DNA of 64,000 nt from assembly GCF_900143515.1 (NCBI RefSeq), contig NZ_FSQT01000002.1, positions 4,713,501 through 4,777,500 of the forward strand. Direction: 5' to 3'. This document shows, piece by piece, positions 26,110 through 35,262 of the stretch; the first letter of the stretch is position 1; each line of letters begins with the position of its first letter. Source of the DNA: Micromonospora cremea (GTDB lineage Bacteria > Actinomycetota > Actinomycetes > Mycobacteriales > Micromonosporaceae). The position numbers and the translations under genes are program-made. The notes under the pieces are model-generated. The model worked only from the letters and a program-made list of their open reading frames with translations, did no database searches and was not told where the DNA came from.

Positions 26110-26378
26110 TGGGCCTCAGCTTCTGGGAGCGTGGCGTACTCGGCGGGGGCGACGTGCGCGGCGGCGAGGATGCCGCCGTGTGCGCCGAGGGCGAGCAGCG
26201 GTGAGATGTACGCATCCTCGCCGCCGAGCACTACGAAGTCGGGTGGCAGGTCGGCGAGGAAGGCGATGGTGTCCGCGTCGATGCCGCCGACGGCGTGCTT
26301 GATCCCCACCATTCCGGGCAGCGCGGCGAGGCGGCGCAGCGCCTCGGCGGAGAGTTGCGCGTCGCCCCGGTCGTCAAC
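26110..26378 (-). pseudogene. Dihydrodipicolinate synthase-family (DapA-like) internal fragment
   Basis: Minus strand reads LSAEALRRLAALPGMVGIKH, AVGGIDADTIAFLADLPPDF and VVLGGEDAYISPLLALGAHG. The first block holds the Schiff-base region pattern (GIKH for the usual GIKD/E) and the third the GxD motif of the DHDPS/NAL superfamily. Only about 85 of some 300 residues are present, fused to integrase sequence on one side and to an aldo/keto reductase gene on the other. Confidence 0.7.
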
Positions 26379-26735
26379 CAGATCGAGCTTCACCCCTACT
26401 TCCCGCAGCAGGAGGCCATCGACTACCACCGCGCGCACGGGATCCTCGTGCAGGCGTGGAGTCCGCTCTGTCGGGGCAACGACCTGCGGGAGAACCCGAC
26501 GATCGTGGAGATCAGGGCCGCCCACGGCATCACCCCGGCGCAGGCCCTCCTCGCCTGGCACGTGGCCCGTCAGGTGGTTCCGCTGCCCAAGGAAGCCTCA
26601 CCCCAGCGGCAGCAGGAGAACCTCGACATCTTCGGCATCAAGCTCACCGACGCCGAGGTCGAGGCCATCACCGCGCTGGGCCGCCCCGATGGTCGTCTCA
26701 AGGATCAGGACCCGGCAGTGTACGAGGAGTTCTGA
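26361..26735 (+). pseudogene. Aldo/keto reductase, C-terminal part
   Basis: Plus-strand residues VVNQIELHPYFPQQEAIDYH, QAWSPLCRG, ALLAWHVARQVVPLPKEASP and LGRPDGRLKDQDP are the second half of a 2,5-diketogluconate reductase-type AKR, including the NADPH-binding PK motif. The N-terminal half with the catalytic Tyr and Lys is missing; the break coincides with the DapA fragment. No start codon belongs to it. Confidence 0.75.
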
Positions 26736-26777
26736 CGGGCAGGGGCGTCGCGCGGGCAGCAAGCGGCAGAAGCGACC

Positions 26778-26813
26778 AAGGCCGTGACCCGCGGTTGCCC
26801 GGGTCACGGCCTT
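26778..26813 (-). terminator. 14-bp hairpin between AKR fragment and tRNA-Arg remnant
   Basis: AAGGCCGTGACCCG pairs with CGGGTCACGGCCTT across an 8-nt loop. On the minus strand it follows the tRNA-Arg 3' end by about 10 bp, so it is probably that tRNA's native terminator. Confidence 0.75.
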
Positions 26814-26822
26814 GATTGTCTG

Positions 26823-26849
26823 TGCGCCCGAAGGGAATCGAACCCCTAC
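26823..26849 (-). other. tRNA-Arg-type 3' end, att remnant
   Basis: The minus strand reads GTAGGGGTTCGATTCCCTTC and GGGCGCA, a T-arm and 3' acceptor strand as in actinobacterial tRNA-Arg (ACG type). The upstream DNA does not form the 5' half, anticodon arm or D-arm. It is likely the scar of an element that used this tRNA. Confidence 0.65.
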
Positions 26850-26893
26850 GCGGTGACACAGTGGCCCGACGTTGGTGCCGTGGGGCAGGGTCG

Positions 26894-27865
26894 TCAGCCG
26901 ATGTAGCCGTTCTCCGTCAACCAGGTCTTGGCGACATCCGCCGGTTCCTCACCGTCCACGTCGACCTTCGCGTTGAGCCCGACCATCGTGGCGTCGTCGA
27001 GGGCCGCCGCGATCGGAGCGAAGATGTCCTTGATCTCGGGGTGCTCGTCGAGCATCTCACTCCGGACGTTCACGGAACCGTTGAAGGGCGGGAAGAACTG
27101 CTTGTCGTCGGTCAAAACGGTGAGACCGAGACTACCCACCCGGCCGTCGGTGGAGGTGATCGAGCCGAAGGCACACTCGCCCTTGTCGACCTGGTTGTAC
27201 ACGAGGGCGTCCTGCACGTTGGAGACGTTGTCCGGTGCGACCTTGAAGCCGTACGCCTTCTCCAGGCCGGGCAGGCCGTCGGGCCGGGTGGAGAACTCGC
27301 CGCCGACGCAGAAGGTCGCGTCCGCGGGGTTGCTTGCGACCAGTGCGGCGATGTCGGAGATCGAGGCGACGCCGAGCCGCTCGGCGGTCTCGCTGCTCGC
27401 TGCGATCGCGTAGGTGTCGTTGAACGGGGCCGGGTCGAGCCAGGTGACACCGTTGGCGGCGTCGGCGTCGCGGACCGCTTCGAACTGCGCCTGGGCTCCG
27501 GGGATGCCCTTCTCGTTCTTCAGGTAGGTGACCCAGCCGGTACCGAGATACTCCCAGTACAGGTCGATCTCGCCGGAGGTCAGCGCGGCGCGGACGGTCG
27601 TACTGCCCTGCAATCCGATCTGGTCCTCCACCTTGGCGCCCGCGGCAGTGAGTGCGAGCTTGGTCAGGTTTCCGAGGATGAGTTGCTCGGTGAACTCCTT
27701 GGAGCCGACGGTGACCGTGGTGCCGCCGAGGTCGAACTTCTCCCCGATGCTTCCGCTGCCCGCGACATCGTCGTTGCCGTCGCTGCCGCACGCGGCGACG
27801 AGCATCACCAGCGCCAGTGCGCCGGTGAGCAGCGGCCAACGGCCTCGCTTGTTCGTGTACCTCAT
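26894..27865 (-). CDS. ABC importer substrate-binding lipoprotein (OpuAC/OsmF-like)
   Basis: 323 residues. Signal with lipobox LVAACG (Cys 26), then the OpuAC-type two-lobed fold beginning TVTVGSKEFTEQLILGNLTK. The GSKxFTEQ motif marks the glycine betaine/choline/carnitine group (OpuC, OsmF, ProX-like). Further blocks: GEIDLYWEYLGTGW, DPAPFNDTYAIA and CAFGSITSTDGR. Aromatic residues in the WEY and NDTYAI strands are candidates for the cation-pi cage that binds quaternary amines. Last gene of a four-gene operon; captures substrate outside the membrane. Confidence 0.9.
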   Translation of the reverse strand: MRYTNKRGRWPLLTGALALVMLVAACGSDGNDDVAGSGSIGEKFDLGGTTVTVGSKEFTEQLILGNLTKLALTAAGAKVEDQIGLQGSTTVRAALTSGEIDLYWEYLGTGWVTYLKNEKGIPGAQAQFEAVRDADAANGVTWLDPAPFNDTYAIAASSETAERLGVASISDIAALVASNPADATFCVGGEFSTRPDGLPGLEKAYGFKVAPDNVSNVQDALVYNQVDKGECAFGSITSTDGRVGSLGLTVLTDDKQFFPPFNGSVNVRSEMLDEHPEIKDIFAPIAAALDDATMVGLNAKVDVDGEEPADVAKTWLTENGYIG

Positions 27866-27909
27866 GTTCCTCCTCTGATAGTCAGCGACTCAGGACGAAG
27901 CCGCGGAGG

Positions 27910-28710
27910 TCATAGCCCCTTCGGGCGCAGAGCGTCCTCGACAATTCCGGCCACCCAGTCAAGGAGCAGCGCCAGAACTGCGGTGAGGACACTTCCGGTG
28001 ATGAGAACGGGCATCCGATCGAAGCGGATCCCCTGGTCGATAAGGAAGCCGAGGCCGCCGGCACCGACGAAGGTCGCCAGGGTGGCGGTGCCGACGTTGA
28101 TGATGAGTGCCGTACGGATGCCGGCGAGCAGGACCGGCACGCTCAGCGGTAGCTCGATGCGGCGAAGCACCTGCCAGCCGCTCAGGCCCATTCCCCGGCC
28201 CGCCTCGACGAGCATGCGATCGACCTGGTTCAGGCCGACGATGGTGTTACGGAGGACCGGCAGCGCGGCGTAGATGACCAGCGCATAGACAGCCTGGCCG
28301 AAGCCGATGCCGACGGTGATCGCCATCAACACCAGAACCCCGATCGACGGTATTGCCTGACCGATGTTGGCGACGGCGAGCACTACCGGGGAGAACCTGC
28401 GGACCGCTGACCGGGTCAGGAGCACCCCCAACGGCACCGCCAGGAGGACGACGATCAGGGTCGAGACGAAGGTGAGCTCCACATGCTCGATCAGCTTCTC
28501 GCGAATCGTGTCGGCGTTGAGGCTCGCCTGGGAGATTCTGTCGAGCTCCTGGTTCCGTACGTAGAGGTACAGGGCTACGCAGACGGCGGCGAGGAGCACC
28601 GGAGTGCCCAACCGCCGCCAGAACCGGGACGGTCCGCCGAGCTCGCTGAGTAGGTCGTCGGCGTCGGGCGCGACCTCGCGGGTCCTGGCCCCGAATGCTG
28701 GGATGGCCAC
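27910..28710 (-). CDS. ABC importer permease (glycine betaine type)
   Basis: 266 residues from GTG 28710. Five to six transmembrane helices after a 35-residue cytoplasmic tail, with the EAA-type loop VDRMLVEAGRGMGLSGWQVL (binding ATPase) in the middle and GAGGLGFLIDQGI after it. It starts 1 bp after the ATPase stop. Together with the other permease (29908-30570) it should form a heterodimeric channel, as in OpuC/OsmVWXY-type importers. Confidence 0.9.
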   Translation of the reverse strand: MAIPAFGARTREVAPDADDLLSELGGPSRFWRRLGTPVLLAAVCVALYLYVRNQELDRISQASLNADTIREKLIEHVELTFVSTLIVVLLAVPLGVLLTRSAVRRFSPVVLAVANIGQAIPSIGVLVLMAITVGIGFGQAVYALVIYAALPVLRNTIVGLNQVDRMLVEAGRGMGLSGWQVLRRIELPLSVPVLLAGIRTALIINVGTATLATFVGAGGLGFLIDQGIRFDRMPVLITGSVLTAVLALLLDWVAGIVEDALRPKGL

Positions 28711-28711
28711 C

Positions 28712-29908
28712 TTAACCGGCCTCCGCGGGCTGGCCTGCCGTGTCCCGGTCCCGGGCCTGGGAACTCTCCCGCATCTCGTCGATGGCGCGCATCACTGTGC
28801 GCATGTCGACGATGCCCTGGTACCGCCGCTGGTCGTCGACGACGATCGCGCACCCGACCCGCGAGGTGACCATCTCGTTGAGCGCGTCGTGCAGCGTGGC
28901 GTGCGGCTCCACGGTGGCCGCCGCGGGAAGCCCCACCCGATCGAGGGATTCGCCCGACCGTGTCAGGTCATGGCCGGTGACCCAGCGAACCGGCCGCTGG
29001 TTCTCGTCGAGCAACAGCAGCGACCCGTGATCGCTGTCGGTGAGCGCCTGGCGCAGGTGTGCCCGATCGTCGTCGAGCCGGCCGACTGCCCACTGGTTGA
29101 GCTCCACGTCTCGGACGCGGCTGAGGCTCAGGCGCTTGAGCGATGCCCCCGAGCCGATGAAGTCCGCGACGAAGTCGTCGGCCGGAGCCGTCAGGATCGC
29201 TTCGGGAGTGTCGTACTGGGCGATCTTCGACCCCTTCCTGAGGATCGCGATCCGGTCGCCGAGCTTGATCGCCTCGTCGATGTCGTGGGTGACGAAGACG
29301 ATGGTCTTCCGAATGTTGCTCTGCAGGCGGAGGAACTCGTTCTGGAGACGCTCGCGGGTGATCGGGTCGATGGCGCCAAACGGCTCGTCCATCAGCAGCA
29401 CCGGAGGGTCGGCGCTCATCGCTCGGGCGACCCCGACCCGTTGGCTCTGGCCGCCTGAGAGTTCCTTCGGGTACCGCGCACGGTAGGCCGACGGTTCCAT
29501 GCCCACCAGATCCAGCAGTTCGTCGACACGCTCGGAGATCCGGGCCCGGCTCCACCCGAGCAGCCCGGGCACCATGCCGATGTTCTCGGCGATCGTCATG
29601 TGCGGGAACAGGCCGATCTGTTGGATGACGTAGCCGATCCGGCGGCGTAGTTGATCAGCGTTGACGTGGGTCACGTCCTCGCCGTTGATGAAGATGCGTC
29701 CGGAGGTCGGCTCGATGATCCGGTTGATCATCTTCAGGCTGGTGGTCTTGCCGCAACCAGAGGGTCCGACCAGAACCACGATCTCGCCTGCCGGTATGTC
29801 CATGGTGATGTTGTCCACGGCCGGCTCGGCCTGACCCGGATAGCGCTTGGTCAACGACTCGAGGCGGATGGACGCCGCCGTAACGGTCCCTTGTTCATGC
29901 TCAGGCAT
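28712..29908 (-). CDS. ABC importer ATPase with C-terminal CBS domains
   Basis: 398 residues from ATG 29908, which overlaps the preceding stop (TGATG). Walker A GPSGCGKTT, signature LSGGQSQRVGVARA, Walker B VLLMDEPFGAID and H-loop FVTHD are intact. From about residue 260 there are two CBS-like repeats (LLLLDENQRPVRWVTGHDL; GCAIVVDDQRRYQGIVDM). In OpuA-type transporters the CBS pair senses ionic strength or nucleotides and gates transport, so the importer is probably osmoregulated. Confidence 0.9.
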   Translation of the reverse strand: MPEHEQGTVTAASIRLESLTKRYPGQAEPAVDNITMDIPAGEIVVLVGPSGCGKTTSLKMINRIIEPTSGRIFINGEDVTHVNADQLRRRIGYVIQQIGLFPHMTIAENIGMVPGLLGWSRARISERVDELLDLVGMEPSAYRARYPKELSGGQSQRVGVARAMSADPPVLLMDEPFGAIDPITRERLQNEFLRLQSNIRKTIVFVTHDIDEAIKLGDRIAILRKGSKIAQYDTPEAILTAPADDFVADFIGSGASLKRLSLSRVRDVELNQWAVGRLDDDRAHLRQALTDSDHGSLLLLDENQRPVRWVTGHDLTRSGESLDRVGLPAAATVEPHATLHDALNEMVTSRVGCAIVVDDQRRYQGIVDMRTVMRAIDEMRESSQARDRDTAGQPAEAG

Positions 29909-30570
29909 CACAGCCCCTTCGATGTCGTCAACTTGGAGATCATTCCGAGGACGCCGTCCAGCAGCAGCGCCAGCATCGCCACGAAGAGGGTTCCGCTGAA
30001 GGCAAGGTTGAAGCCGCGCTGGGTGCCGATCGCCGAGAGCCCCTGGAAAATCGGACCACCGAGGCCGGGCCCGTTGACGATGGCCGCGATGGCGGCGATC
30101 CCAACGATCATCAGGGTCGACACGCGTACGCCGGTCATGATGACCGGCCAGGCGAGCGGTAGCTCGATGCGGAGCAGCCGTTGGCGGCGGGAGAGCCCCA
30201 TGCCCTGCGCCGATTCGACAATTGCTGGATCGACCGAACGCAGCCCAGTGATCGTGTTGCGCGCGATGGGAAGCAGTGAGTACAGCACCAATGCGACGAC
30301 CGTGGGCACGGCCCCGAGACCGAAAATCGGTATGAACAGTCCGAACAGGGCGAACGACGGGACGGTCAGGAACGTGCCGGTCACCGTGAGTACGGCTCTG
30401 GCTCCGCTCCGATTGCGATAAGTTGCCAGGCCCAACCCGAGCGCGATTACAGTCGCCAACACGATTGTGACGAGCACCACAAGCAAATGCTCGAAGGTCA
30501 GCTCGAGTAGGTCAGACCACTCTCGTTCCAGATATGCGGGCACGCCGGAGATGTAGTCGAGGAAGGTCAT
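29908..30570 (-). CDS. ABC importer permease, first gene of the operon
   Basis: 220 residues with six hydrophobic segments and the loop VDPAIVESAQGMGLSRRQRL that contacts the ATPase, followed by GPGLGGPIFQGLSAIG. It is paralogous to 27910-28710. The gene heads the operon (permease, ATPase-CBS, permease, binding protein), which looks complete and undamaged, unlike most of its surroundings. Confidence 0.9.
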   Translation of the reverse strand: MTFLDYISGVPAYLEREWSDLLELTFEHLLVVLVTIVLATVIALGLGLATYRNRSGARAVLTVTGTFLTVPSFALFGLFIPIFGLGAVPTVVALVLYSLLPIARNTITGLRSVDPAIVESAQGMGLSRRQRLLRIELPLAWPVIMTGVRVSTLMIVGIAAIAAIVNGPGLGGPIFQGLSAIGTQRGFNLAFSGTLFVAMLALLLDGVLGMISKLTTSKGL

Positions 30571-30883
30571 TGACGAGCAAGCTTAACCGATGGATTTTCA
30601 TGTTTGACGAGGCCCCCTGACCGGTGGCCGGGTTGCCGGTCCCGTGACCGGTGACAGCTGCCCGGGTCGCCGCACGGCAGCGGACGCTCGTGAAGCGGCC
30701 ACACCAATTGCCGTCTGGGGTTTTTCGGTGTGGCGAGGAGTTCATGCTCGACGGGTGACGTTCGCCGTTGGACCTCCTGTGATACGTCGCCGGTAGGCCA
30801 ATCCACGCATTCGAGTGGGGCGAGATCGAGTTGGTCGAACACTCCGAGCCAACGAGAAAATCGGACATCCAAATGAAGTAATC
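30571..30883. other. Upstream region of the ABC importer operon
   Basis: No coding sequence is visible. It ends at the IS5-like transposase. The importer promoter should lie close to 30571-30700; an AT-richer stretch (TTGACGAGCAAGCTTAACCG, 30570-30589) sits next to the start, but I cannot define promoter boxes. Confidence 0.4.
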
Positions 30884-31732
30884 TCAGCGACTTTGCGGTA
30901 GGTATTTGTATTCGAAATGGGTCAGGTGCAGCGCGGCGGCGACGATGTCGCCGATCCGGCGTGGGCTGGCGGTGGTGTGGCGCAGAGTGCGCCAGCGGCC
31001 GGTGAGGATGGCGAAGCCGCGCTCTCCGAGGCATCGCATTGATCGGAGGACGACGTTGTAGGTGCGGTTGTCGACCGCGAGACGCCGGCCGTCGGCGGGC
31101 TGCTTGTACGGGGTGTGGATGCCCTGGCCAGCGCCTTCGTAGCCGGAGTCGGAGCCGGCGAGGGTCGGCAGGTGCAGGTGGGATGCCGCCCAGTACAGGG
31201 CGCCGGTGACGTCCAGCTGCTGGGCGCAGGTCAGGTCGTGCAGGTGCCCAGGCATCGCATCCGAGGTCCAGACAGGTAACCCGTCCGGACGCATCACCGC
31301 TTGAATGTTCGCGCCGAAGTCGCAGTGTTTTCCGGAGTACCAGGCGTCGATGGTCTCGCCTTTGACGCTGGTGGTGGTCTCAACAAGCCGGTCGGTGTCG
31401 AACAGCTTCCCGTCCAGGATCACATGCGACCAGCCGTCGGCGGCGACCCGCCGCAGCGCCTGGTGCAGGGTGGGGGTTTGCGCTGCCAGGACTCGCACCG
31501 CCTCGGCCACATACCGGTCCGCCGTCGCCCTCGACTCCCCGAACCCGGCCCCCACGACGGTCTTGTCCTCACCCTTGCGGAACCACACCAGCGCCAGTAG
31601 CGCCTGGTAGAAGCACGTCAGCGCCCGTGTTCCCGATCGGGTGCCCACCGCCCGGCGTTCGGCGCGTAACAGCCGTGCCACGTGCTGCACGAGTTCCCTG
31701 GGCACGTCGACCATGGCAGGATAGGCAATCAC
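30884..31732 (-). CDS. DDE_Tnp_4 (IS5-like) transposase
   Basis: 282 residues, uninterrupted. N-terminal HTH part (ALTCFYQALLALVWFRKGED, TVVGAGFGESRATADRYVAE) followed by the DDE core: HVILDGKLFDTDR, WYSGKHCDFGANIQAVMRPD, GSDSGYEGAGQGIHTPYK, and a C-terminal catalytic-helix region (NVVLRSMRCLGERGFAIL). The IS ends are not clear; a 9-bp inverted pair CGTGGAGCC (31732-31740) and its complement (31783-31791) lie beside the start codon. Confidence 0.85.
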   Translation of the reverse strand: MIAYPAMVDVPRELVQHVARLLRAERRAVGTRSGTRALTCFYQALLALVWFRKGEDKTVVGAGFGESRATADRYVAEAVRVLAAQTPTLHQALRRVAADGWSHVILDGKLFDTDRLVETTTSVKGETIDAWYSGKHCDFGANIQAVMRPDGLPVWTSDAMPGHLHDLTCAQQLDVTGALYWAASHLHLPTLAGSDSGYEGAGQGIHTPYKQPADGRRLAVDNRTYNVVLRSMRCLGERGFAILTGRWRTLRHTTASPRRIGDIVAAALHLTHFEYKYLPQSR

Positions 31733-31791
31733 GTGGAGCCCTCTCGGAGACTGGATCTTGTAGCAAAGACCTGTCTACCGATGGCTCCACG

Positions 31792-32186
31792 CCTGCATCC
31801 AGCACCATCCGGTATGGACGTTACGCCCGTGTCATCCCCAGCCGGCGACCGAGCCTTGCTGAGATCACCTCAGTGGTGGACCTCATCGATTGGCGACGGT
31901 TGCCGGACGGCACCGTCGAGAGCGCATGCGGGCGCGTGCCGGTCTGGGAGAGGTGGACGCCGGCGAAGCAGACGTCGTTGAAGCGGTCGCGATTTCGGCA
32001 TCGTCTGCCGGTCGCAAGCGATCGCCTCTACACCTCGACTGGCACATGAACCTGCCGTACGGGCTTGACGTGTGGGGACCACTCGGGGACCACACGCCAT
32101 CAGCGCGGGCGCACTGACTGCGAGCCCTTGAACGATTCAAGACAAGCGAAATGGACGTGACGTGCAGTAGTGCTTGACGCCACGTC
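31792..32186. other. Gene-free DNA left of a tRNA-Pro half-site
   Basis: No convincing frame. The DNA probably belongs to the left flank of the element bounded by the att at 32187. I see no RNA gene, hairpin or IS end I would defend. Confidence 0.4.
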
Positions 32187-32229
32187 CTGGGGGTCAAGGA
32201 GTCGTCCGTTCGAATCCGGCCGTCCGGAC
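32187..32229 (+). other. tRNA-Pro(GGG)-type 3' half, att copy at 32 kb
   Basis: CTGGGGGTCAAGGAGTCGTC, T-arm CGTTCGAATCCGGCC and GTCCGGAC: the same segment as at 24809-24851 with three to four substitutions. No 5' tRNA half is present. Its downstream flank (CAGGTCAGAGG, then TTCGGAA) resembles that of the 59-kb copy, so both faced related elements. Confidence 0.75.
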
Positions 32230-32277
32230 GCAGGTCAGAGGTCATTCGGAATCTTCCAGATGGCCATTTCTGATCTT

Positions 32278-32300
32278 GTACAGCAGCGAAGTACAGCAAC
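32278..32300 (+). repeat. Copy 2 of the 23-bp repeat near an att site
   Basis: GTACAGCAGCGAAGTACAGC followed by AAC, 22 of 23 identical to the minus strand of 4271-4293. It lies 49 bp downstream of the tRNA half-site. Two internal GTACAGCA octamers make it a candidate arm-type binding site. Confidence 0.5.
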
Positions 32301-32363
32301 GGCTCATTGATCGAGGCTTTCGCCGAGCTTCCGCAGGGCTTCCCGGGTCGTCTTGGACGAGAC

Positions 32364-33176
32364 CTAGCCACCCTTGACCCACGTCAGCATTCCCCGCCAG
32401 TGGGCAGGAGACGGTGTGTGAGCGGCGTTCTCGCTGATGCGGACCTCGGCGTCGGGCATCTGTGTGGCGATCAGTGGCGCGTCGGCAACAGCTCTGCCGG
32501 GGTCGTGTCGACCAGCCCAGATGAGGACGCGGCAGGGCACGTCTCGAAGGTGGAATCCCCACGGACGAATGTCTGTGGCCAGCCAGTCGCTGACCAGGCC
32601 GGCGGCGCCTTGGCGGGCGCCTTCGAGGTTGGACTCCTCACTTGGCTGCATCCAGGTGTCCTGGCCACTCGCAAGCAGTTCTCGGTGCTGTTTGAGGGGG
32701 TCTTCCGCGTACCAGGCGGCAGCGCGAGTCACGTAGGGGCGGCCGAGTCCCGGGATGTTGCAAACCGTCCACGCTTGAAGCCGCTGCCAGCCGCGTACCG
32801 TCCGCAGCTCCCGGTACGGGCCGGTGAAACCGGCGGCGACGACGCCGGTAAGGCGTTGCGGGAACCGGGCACCACAGGCCACAGCGTACGGTGCGCCACC
32901 GGAGAACCCGACCACTCCGAAACGCTCGATTCCCAGAGATGCCATCAGCGCACCGACCGCATCGGCGACGCCGAGCAGCGTTGGCCGCCGGACAGGTGTC
33001 GACCGACCGTATCCAGGCCGGTCCACGGTCATCAGGCGAACGCCCACCAACGCCGCGTCGTCCGGGCGGCTGAGCCGAGAACCTGGCGTGCCATGCAGGT
33101 ACACCACGGGCACCCCGGCCGGATCGCCGTACTCCGCCCAACCCAGAACCCGATTGTCCGGTAGTGCGAAATCCAT
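32364..33176 (-). CDS. Alpha/beta hydrolase
   Basis: 270 residues from ATG 33176 (GGAGAAG upstream). Oxyanion-hole HGTPGS near residue 28, DRPGYGRS strand, nucleophile elbow GFSGGAP (Ser near 94), acid in IWAGRHDPGR and His in SENAAHTPSP near 252. It resembles proline iminopeptidase/haloalkane dehalogenase-type small hydrolases; the substrate cannot be predicted. Intact, with about 310 bp of non-coding DNA upstream separating it from the TetR gene on the same strand. Confidence 0.85.
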   Translation of the reverse strand: MDFALPDNRVLGWAEYGDPAGVPVVYLHGTPGSRLSRPDDAALVGVRLMTVDRPGYGRSTPVRRPTLLGVADAVGALMASLGIERFGVVGFSGGAPYAVACGARFPQRLTGVVAAGFTGPYRELRTVRGWQRLQAWTVCNIPGLGRPYVTRAAAWYAEDPLKQHRELLASGQDTWMQPSEESNLEGARQGAAGLVSDWLATDIRPWGFHLRDVPCRVLIWAGRHDPGRAVADAPLIATQMPDAEVRISENAAHTPSPAHWRGMLTWVKGG

Positions 33177-33490
33177 GTCGCTTCTCCGCTTTCAGCAGGA
33201 AACCGTGGTCGCCTCCACCCGCACTCGGCGGAGTGTCACGCATCGCTGCGGCTGTGGTTGGAACACCGGGATGTGGGTTCCGGGGTCGCCCATGCCAACC
33301 CCGAACGTCAGGACGAACACGCCTTTCTGCCAGAAGAACCGCTGATGGCTGTGGCTGTGTAGGTCTCGATTGACACCGGCTGGAAGTCGACGCCAGCACC
33401 ACCGCACATTGGCGCCCCCGCGATGTTGGTGAGTGCCGACACCACGCGAGGTTGGCACCCATCTGGGTGGCTCTGCCAGCGACCAGTGGC
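33177..33490. other. Intergenic region between hydrolase and TetR genes
   Basis: An open minus-strand frame (with TFGVGMGDPGTHIPVF) crosses it, but it has no start of its own and no recognisable family. I leave it uncalled. It should hold the promoter of the hydrolase. Confidence 0.35.
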
Positions 33491-34117
33491 TCAGCTGTCG
33501 ATGTTTGATTGCGCGGAGGTGAGGGGATCCCACCCGGCCATCGCACAGGTGATGACCGCTTCCAGCTCGGTGCGGGTCGCGCCGTCGCGGGCTTGTACGG
33601 AGAGGCCTTGCACCACCGTGGCGTAGTAGCGAGCGATGGCGTCGACGTCGGCGTCCGACGCCGTGAGGTCCCCGTCGGCGAGGCCGCGGACGAGTCGTTC
33701 TTTGATGGCGGTGAACTGCGAGCGCCGAATTTCGGCCAGAAACTCTCGGACCGCGTGGTTCTCGACCGCGCCGGTGGGCGCGGCGAGGATCAGCATGCAG
33801 TAGTGCGGTGCGTCGGAGCGGCTGATCTGATCCGCGGTGGCGCGCAGCATCGCGTGGATCGCGGCTCGGGCGGTCGGGTGCTCGTTCAGGGCGCGCCTGG
33901 GTGGCGCGCCAGCGGTCGCGCCGTAGAGCTCCATAACCTGGCGGAACAGGTCCGCCTTGCTGCCGAAGCAGGCGTAGATGCTGGCTGAGGCGATCCCCAT
34001 CGCCTGGGCCAGGTCGCTGAGTGAGGTGGCCTCGTAGCCCCGTTCCCAGAACAGGTCGAGTGCTTGCCGCAGGGCGGTGTCGGGGTCGAACGTGCGCGGC
34101 CGGCCGCGAGTAGCCAT
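33491..34117 (-). CDS. TetR/AcrR-family transcriptional repressor
   Basis: 208 residues. N-terminal [43 protein letters not shown] and [10 protein letters not shown], typical of the TetR group with C-terminal TetR_C ligand domain. It is divergent from the quinone oxidoreductase gene with about 110 bp between starts. That spacer contains the perfect palindrome at 34190-34215 and a second related half near 34136, so it probably represses both itself and the oxidoreductase/SDR genes. Confidence 0.9.
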   Translation of the reverse strand: MATRGRPRTFDPDTALRQALDLFWERGYEATSLSDLAQAMGIASASIYACFGSKADLFRQVMELYGATAGAPPRRALNEHPTARAAIHAMLRATADQISRSDAPHYCMLILAAPTGAVENHAVREFLAEIRRSQFTAIKERLVRGLADGDLTASDADVDAIARYYATVVQGLSVQARDGATRTELEAVITCAMAGWDPLTSAQSNIDS

Positions 34118-34135
34118 CGGGGTGCGTCTCCGTAG

Positions 34136-34215
34136 TTGTTTGTCGTTCGATCAAGCTTACGTTGACTCGGCGGGGGTGGGCGTGCCGAGGTTTGTTTGTC
34201 GTTCGATAAACAAAC
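34136..34215. promoter_or_regulatory. TetR operator: palindrome plus second half-site
   Basis: GTTTGTTT (34190-34197), a 10-nt spacer GTCGTTCGAT and AAACAAAC (34208-34215) form a perfect 8-bp inverted repeat just upstream of the oxidoreductase start. The string TTGTTTGTCGTTCGAT recurs at 34136-34151 next to the TetR start, with only one good arm. The shared core TTTGTCGTTCGAT strongly suggests one protein binds both. Confidence 0.75.
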
Positions 34216-34228
34216 TCGAAGGATGGTC

Positions 34229-35226
34229 ATGAGCATTCCCGCAACGATGCGCGCCCTGCAGCAGGCGTCCCTGGACGGCCCTCAGGATCTCCGCCTTGTC
34301 GCCGACGCACCGGTGCCGAGCCCCCGTCCGGGCGAGGTTCTGATCCGGGTCGCCGCCGCCGGCGTGAACTTCGTCGACATCTCCCAGTCCCGCGGCACGT
34401 TCGCAGGTGGCCCACAGCCGCCGTACCTGGCGGGCATCGAGGGCGCCGGCGAGGTCGTCGCCTTAGGGCAGGGGGTTTCCGGGGTGGAGCTCGGCGCTCA
34501 CGTCATCGGCGTCGGCATTCGGGGAGGCGCCTTCGCTGAGTACATGGTGCTGCCCGCGGCGGGTGCGGTCCCGGTGCCAGCGGGTTGGGCCGATGAGCAG
34601 GCGTTGGCATGGTCGTGTCCTGGCCGACCGCGTTGGCGGCCCTCAAACCACTCGGCCGGATTTGCCCCGGACAGACCGTGCTGATCCATGCGGCGGCCGG
34701 TGGGACGGGCCAGGCCGCGGTGAAAGTGGCCAAGCACTACGGCGCGACGGTGATCGCCACAGCCTCGCCGGATAAGCACGAGGTGGTCCGGGCGCTGGGG
34801 GCCGACCACGTGATCGATTCCTGCGGCGTCGACATCGCAGCCGAGGTGCTGCGACTGACGGACGGCGCAGGTGTCGACCTGGTTCTGGAGTCGGTGGGCG
34901 GCGCCACTCTTGAGGCCAGCCTGGCCGCGGCCAAGCGAGTCACCGGCCGGGTCGCCGTCTATGGCCTGGCCGGCGGCGAAGCCGCCGTCACGAACTGGGA
35001 CCTCGTCTACAAGCACCAGGTCCATCTCATCGGCCTGAACATCGGCATCCTCATCCAGTCCGCACCGCAGATCTTCCGCCAGGTCATGACCGAGATGTTC
35101 AAGCTCCTCGCGGCCGGAGTGCTCGGCCCCGGCCAACCCGCCATCTATGAGCTGGCCGAGGGGCCGAAGGCGCTCGCGGAGCTCGAGGCGCGCGCCACCG
35201 TCGGCAAACTCGCGCTCGTGCCCTGA
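34229..35226 (+). pseudogene. Quinone oxidoreductase (zinc-independent MDR), one frameshift
   Basis: ATG 34229 (GAAGGA upstream). The first part has MRALQQASLDGPQDLRLVAD and AGVNFVDISQSRG; the second frame (from about 34609) continues MVVSWPTALAALKP, the NADPH-binding loop AAAGGTGQAAVKVAKHYGAT and LGADHVIDS. One base is missing near 34608 (ALA-fs-MVVSW). With it, the protein would have about 332 residues. The family reduces quinones or enones with NADPH. Regulated by the adjacent TetR by context. Confidence 0.85.
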
Positions 35227-35262
35227 GCAGACCCCAACTTCGCCCAGGACCGGAGCTGCAAC

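Noticed and set aside
26816..28273. Plus-strand frame opposite the ABC transporter binding protein
   Set aside because: Shadow of the OpuAC-type gene and permease, both with family motifs on the minus strand.
31732..31791. Inverted repeat CGTGGAGCC as the end of the 30.9-kb IS
   Set aside because: Both arms lie on the same side of the transposase; no matching copy is found past its stop codon.
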